A stretch of 28,534 nucleotides of DNA from Silene noctiflora (Eukaryota; Streptophyta; Magnoliopsida; Caryophyllales; Caryophyllaceae): contig VHZZ01000822.1 in assembly GCA_009801015.1 (NCBI GenBank), forward strand, positions 143,717 through 172,250, given 5' to 3'. Every line of letters begins with the position of its first letter. The first letter of the stretch is position 1. Position numbers and translations under genes: made by a program. The notes beneath the pieces were generated by a model, which did no database searches, had not been told where the DNA came from, and saw nothing but the letters and a program-made list of their open reading frames with translations. Below are positions 27,429 to 28,534 of this stretch, one piece after another.

Positions 27429-28115
27429 TGTTGGATATAAAGTTACTGCAAGGGCAAAAGTAAACAGTAAAAGGATTAGATAAATCTCACTGTGTCGTGA
27501 TGTGGAAGCCACTGTCTTAGAAGCTTAATTGCCCTCGACACGGTGCTTGTCAAAACAGGAACGCCCCCCCCCCCCCCAAGGTATACATAGCGCTCCTCCA
27601 ATTGAGCACCCAAAAGGAAGAGTAGGAACTCGAAAGTAGGTGCTCAGATTAATATGGAACCATGGAGAGAAAGTATATAAGAGAAGTATATTTTCTGGAT
27701 TTTTCTTTTCGGATGATGAAAATGATCAAGGAATGGTCTTATTTATAGTAGAAAGGAGACCAACAAATTGGTAGGTGAAGTAAATAAAACACAAGTTTCA
27801 AAACTGAGTTTTGTGTGAAACAAGAAAATAGTTTTTTCCAAGACTGATTACACAAAACTCGAAAAGTCAGTTGTGCGAAAAATGAGACGAGAAAATATTT
27901 CCATTGATCACAAAAACAAAACAGACCCCACCGCACGGTGCGTGCGTGCCAAGCCGGCCGGACGACGACGGCGGCGCGCGCGTGGGGAAAGCTCATACTA
28001 GCCTCCATAATAACAAGTGCTTAGAAATTAAAAGGAGCACTTGATATATAAACACGAGAAAGGTTCCATATTCTACCAATGTAGGACAAACTTATTTACT
28101 CTAGCATTTCCAACA
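27429..28115 (-). mobile_element. 3' LTR of a minus-strand LTR retrotransposon
   Basis: A 687-bp unit bounded by the inverted repeat TGTTGGA (27429-27435) and TCCAACA (28109-28115). Immediately outside its right end, on the minus strand, is a polypurine tract TTGTGGGGGAA, which marks this as the 3' LTR of an element whose body lies to the right. On the minus strand a TATA-like CTTATATACTT (27671-27681) sits about 440 bp into the LTR. A very GC-rich patch (about 27930-27985) and a run of 14-15 C (about 27563-27577) are notable. The start and general build fit a copia-type LTR; the family is not confirmed because no pol sequence is in the window. Confidence 0.75.
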
Positions 28116-28534
28116 TTCCCCCACAAATGCGTAGAGTAACAAAAACAATCTGAGCAACATCAAACAAGGATTAGTGCTTAAGTGCTAATATCTTTCGATT
28201 GGAATTAACACGTAGTGCTAACCAAACGTACTCAGCTATAGAAGTGAAACTAGTCTTGAACTTCTTAGCATAAGCCCAATTTGGCAACACGCACCTCTCC
28301 TAAAACCAAACGAGTTTCTGCGATAATCAACAACAATATTTTGGCCCCACACTACCTTGGATTTTTGAAGAGTTCTCTAGAGAGACTTGCCTAAGGTCTC
28401 TCATAGAAGGAGGCCAATCCTTCACACTCTCGTAGGTGACTGATAAGCGGGATTTTGCCGTCAACTCCCGATCAAAAACAATTTATAAAAACCCAAATTA
28501 AGTAGTATAATAAGGGTGTCGAACCACAAGGATG
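28116..28534 (-). mobile_element. Retrotransposon interior, 3' non-coding part, runs off the edge
   Basis: This is the sequence directly upstream of the polypurine tract in element orientation. I see no open frame or recognisable gag/pol motif, so it is probably the 3' untranslated part of the element between pol and the 3' LTR. The rest of the element lies beyond the window. Confidence 0.55.

Noticed and set aside
27739-28008. Minus-strand frame of 89 codons over the GC-rich patch
   Set aside because: It lies inside the LTR U3 region. The frame is long only because of GC-rich DNA lacking stops.

Overview
This is nuclear DNA from a flowering plant. The evidence is intron-rich genes with GT-AG borders, a DYW-class PPR editing factor, plant MCM4 and plastid pTAC5 genes, and AT-rich intergenic DNA built from plant transposon families. 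The species cannot be fixed from sequence alone.

Layout, left to right. (1) 3-1640 (+): the 3' part of an organellar PPR-DYW RNA editing factor, cut by the window edge. (2) 1641-3148: spacer with a stretch that looks organelle-derived and a small tandem repeat. (3) 9711-3149 (-): a complete 18-exon MCM4 replicative helicase gene. I could join every exon in frame to an 839-residue protein. Its promoter carries E2F, telo-box and site II motifs. (4) About 9945-18000: a repeat-dominated block. It holds a fold-back element, then a stack of nested insertions: an older 'gctcga'-rich element hit by a 351-bp hAT-like element and by a mariner-like element (MLE). The MLE (11523-17898) was itself hit by a solo LTR inside its transposase gene and by a hAT-like element inside its right terminal repeat. 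(5) 18277-20947 (+): a six-exon gene for pTAC5, a plastid nucleoid protein with a peptidoglycan-binding-like domain and a DnaJ-type zinc finger. (6) 22566-about 24211 (+): a DUF569-like beta-trefoil gene with a doubtful splice acceptor. (7) 24212-27428: spacer with a tRNA-derived (SINE-like) piece, a tiny poly(A) retroposition scar and otherwise nothing recognisable. (8) 27429-28534: the 3' LTR and adjoining interior of a minus-strand LTR retrotransposon that runs off the right edge.

The host genes do not form a functional unit. PPR-DYW and pTAC5 both act in organelle gene expression, and MCM4 acts in S-phase DNA replication. The most informative part is the MLE. Its boundaries, its target duplications and the order of later insertions can be read to the base. 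Its transposase has lost two of the three catalytic acidic residues. It also carries, on the opposite strand, an unexplained acidic reading frame behind a telo-box and CT-tract leader, which is the best candidate here for something undescribed.
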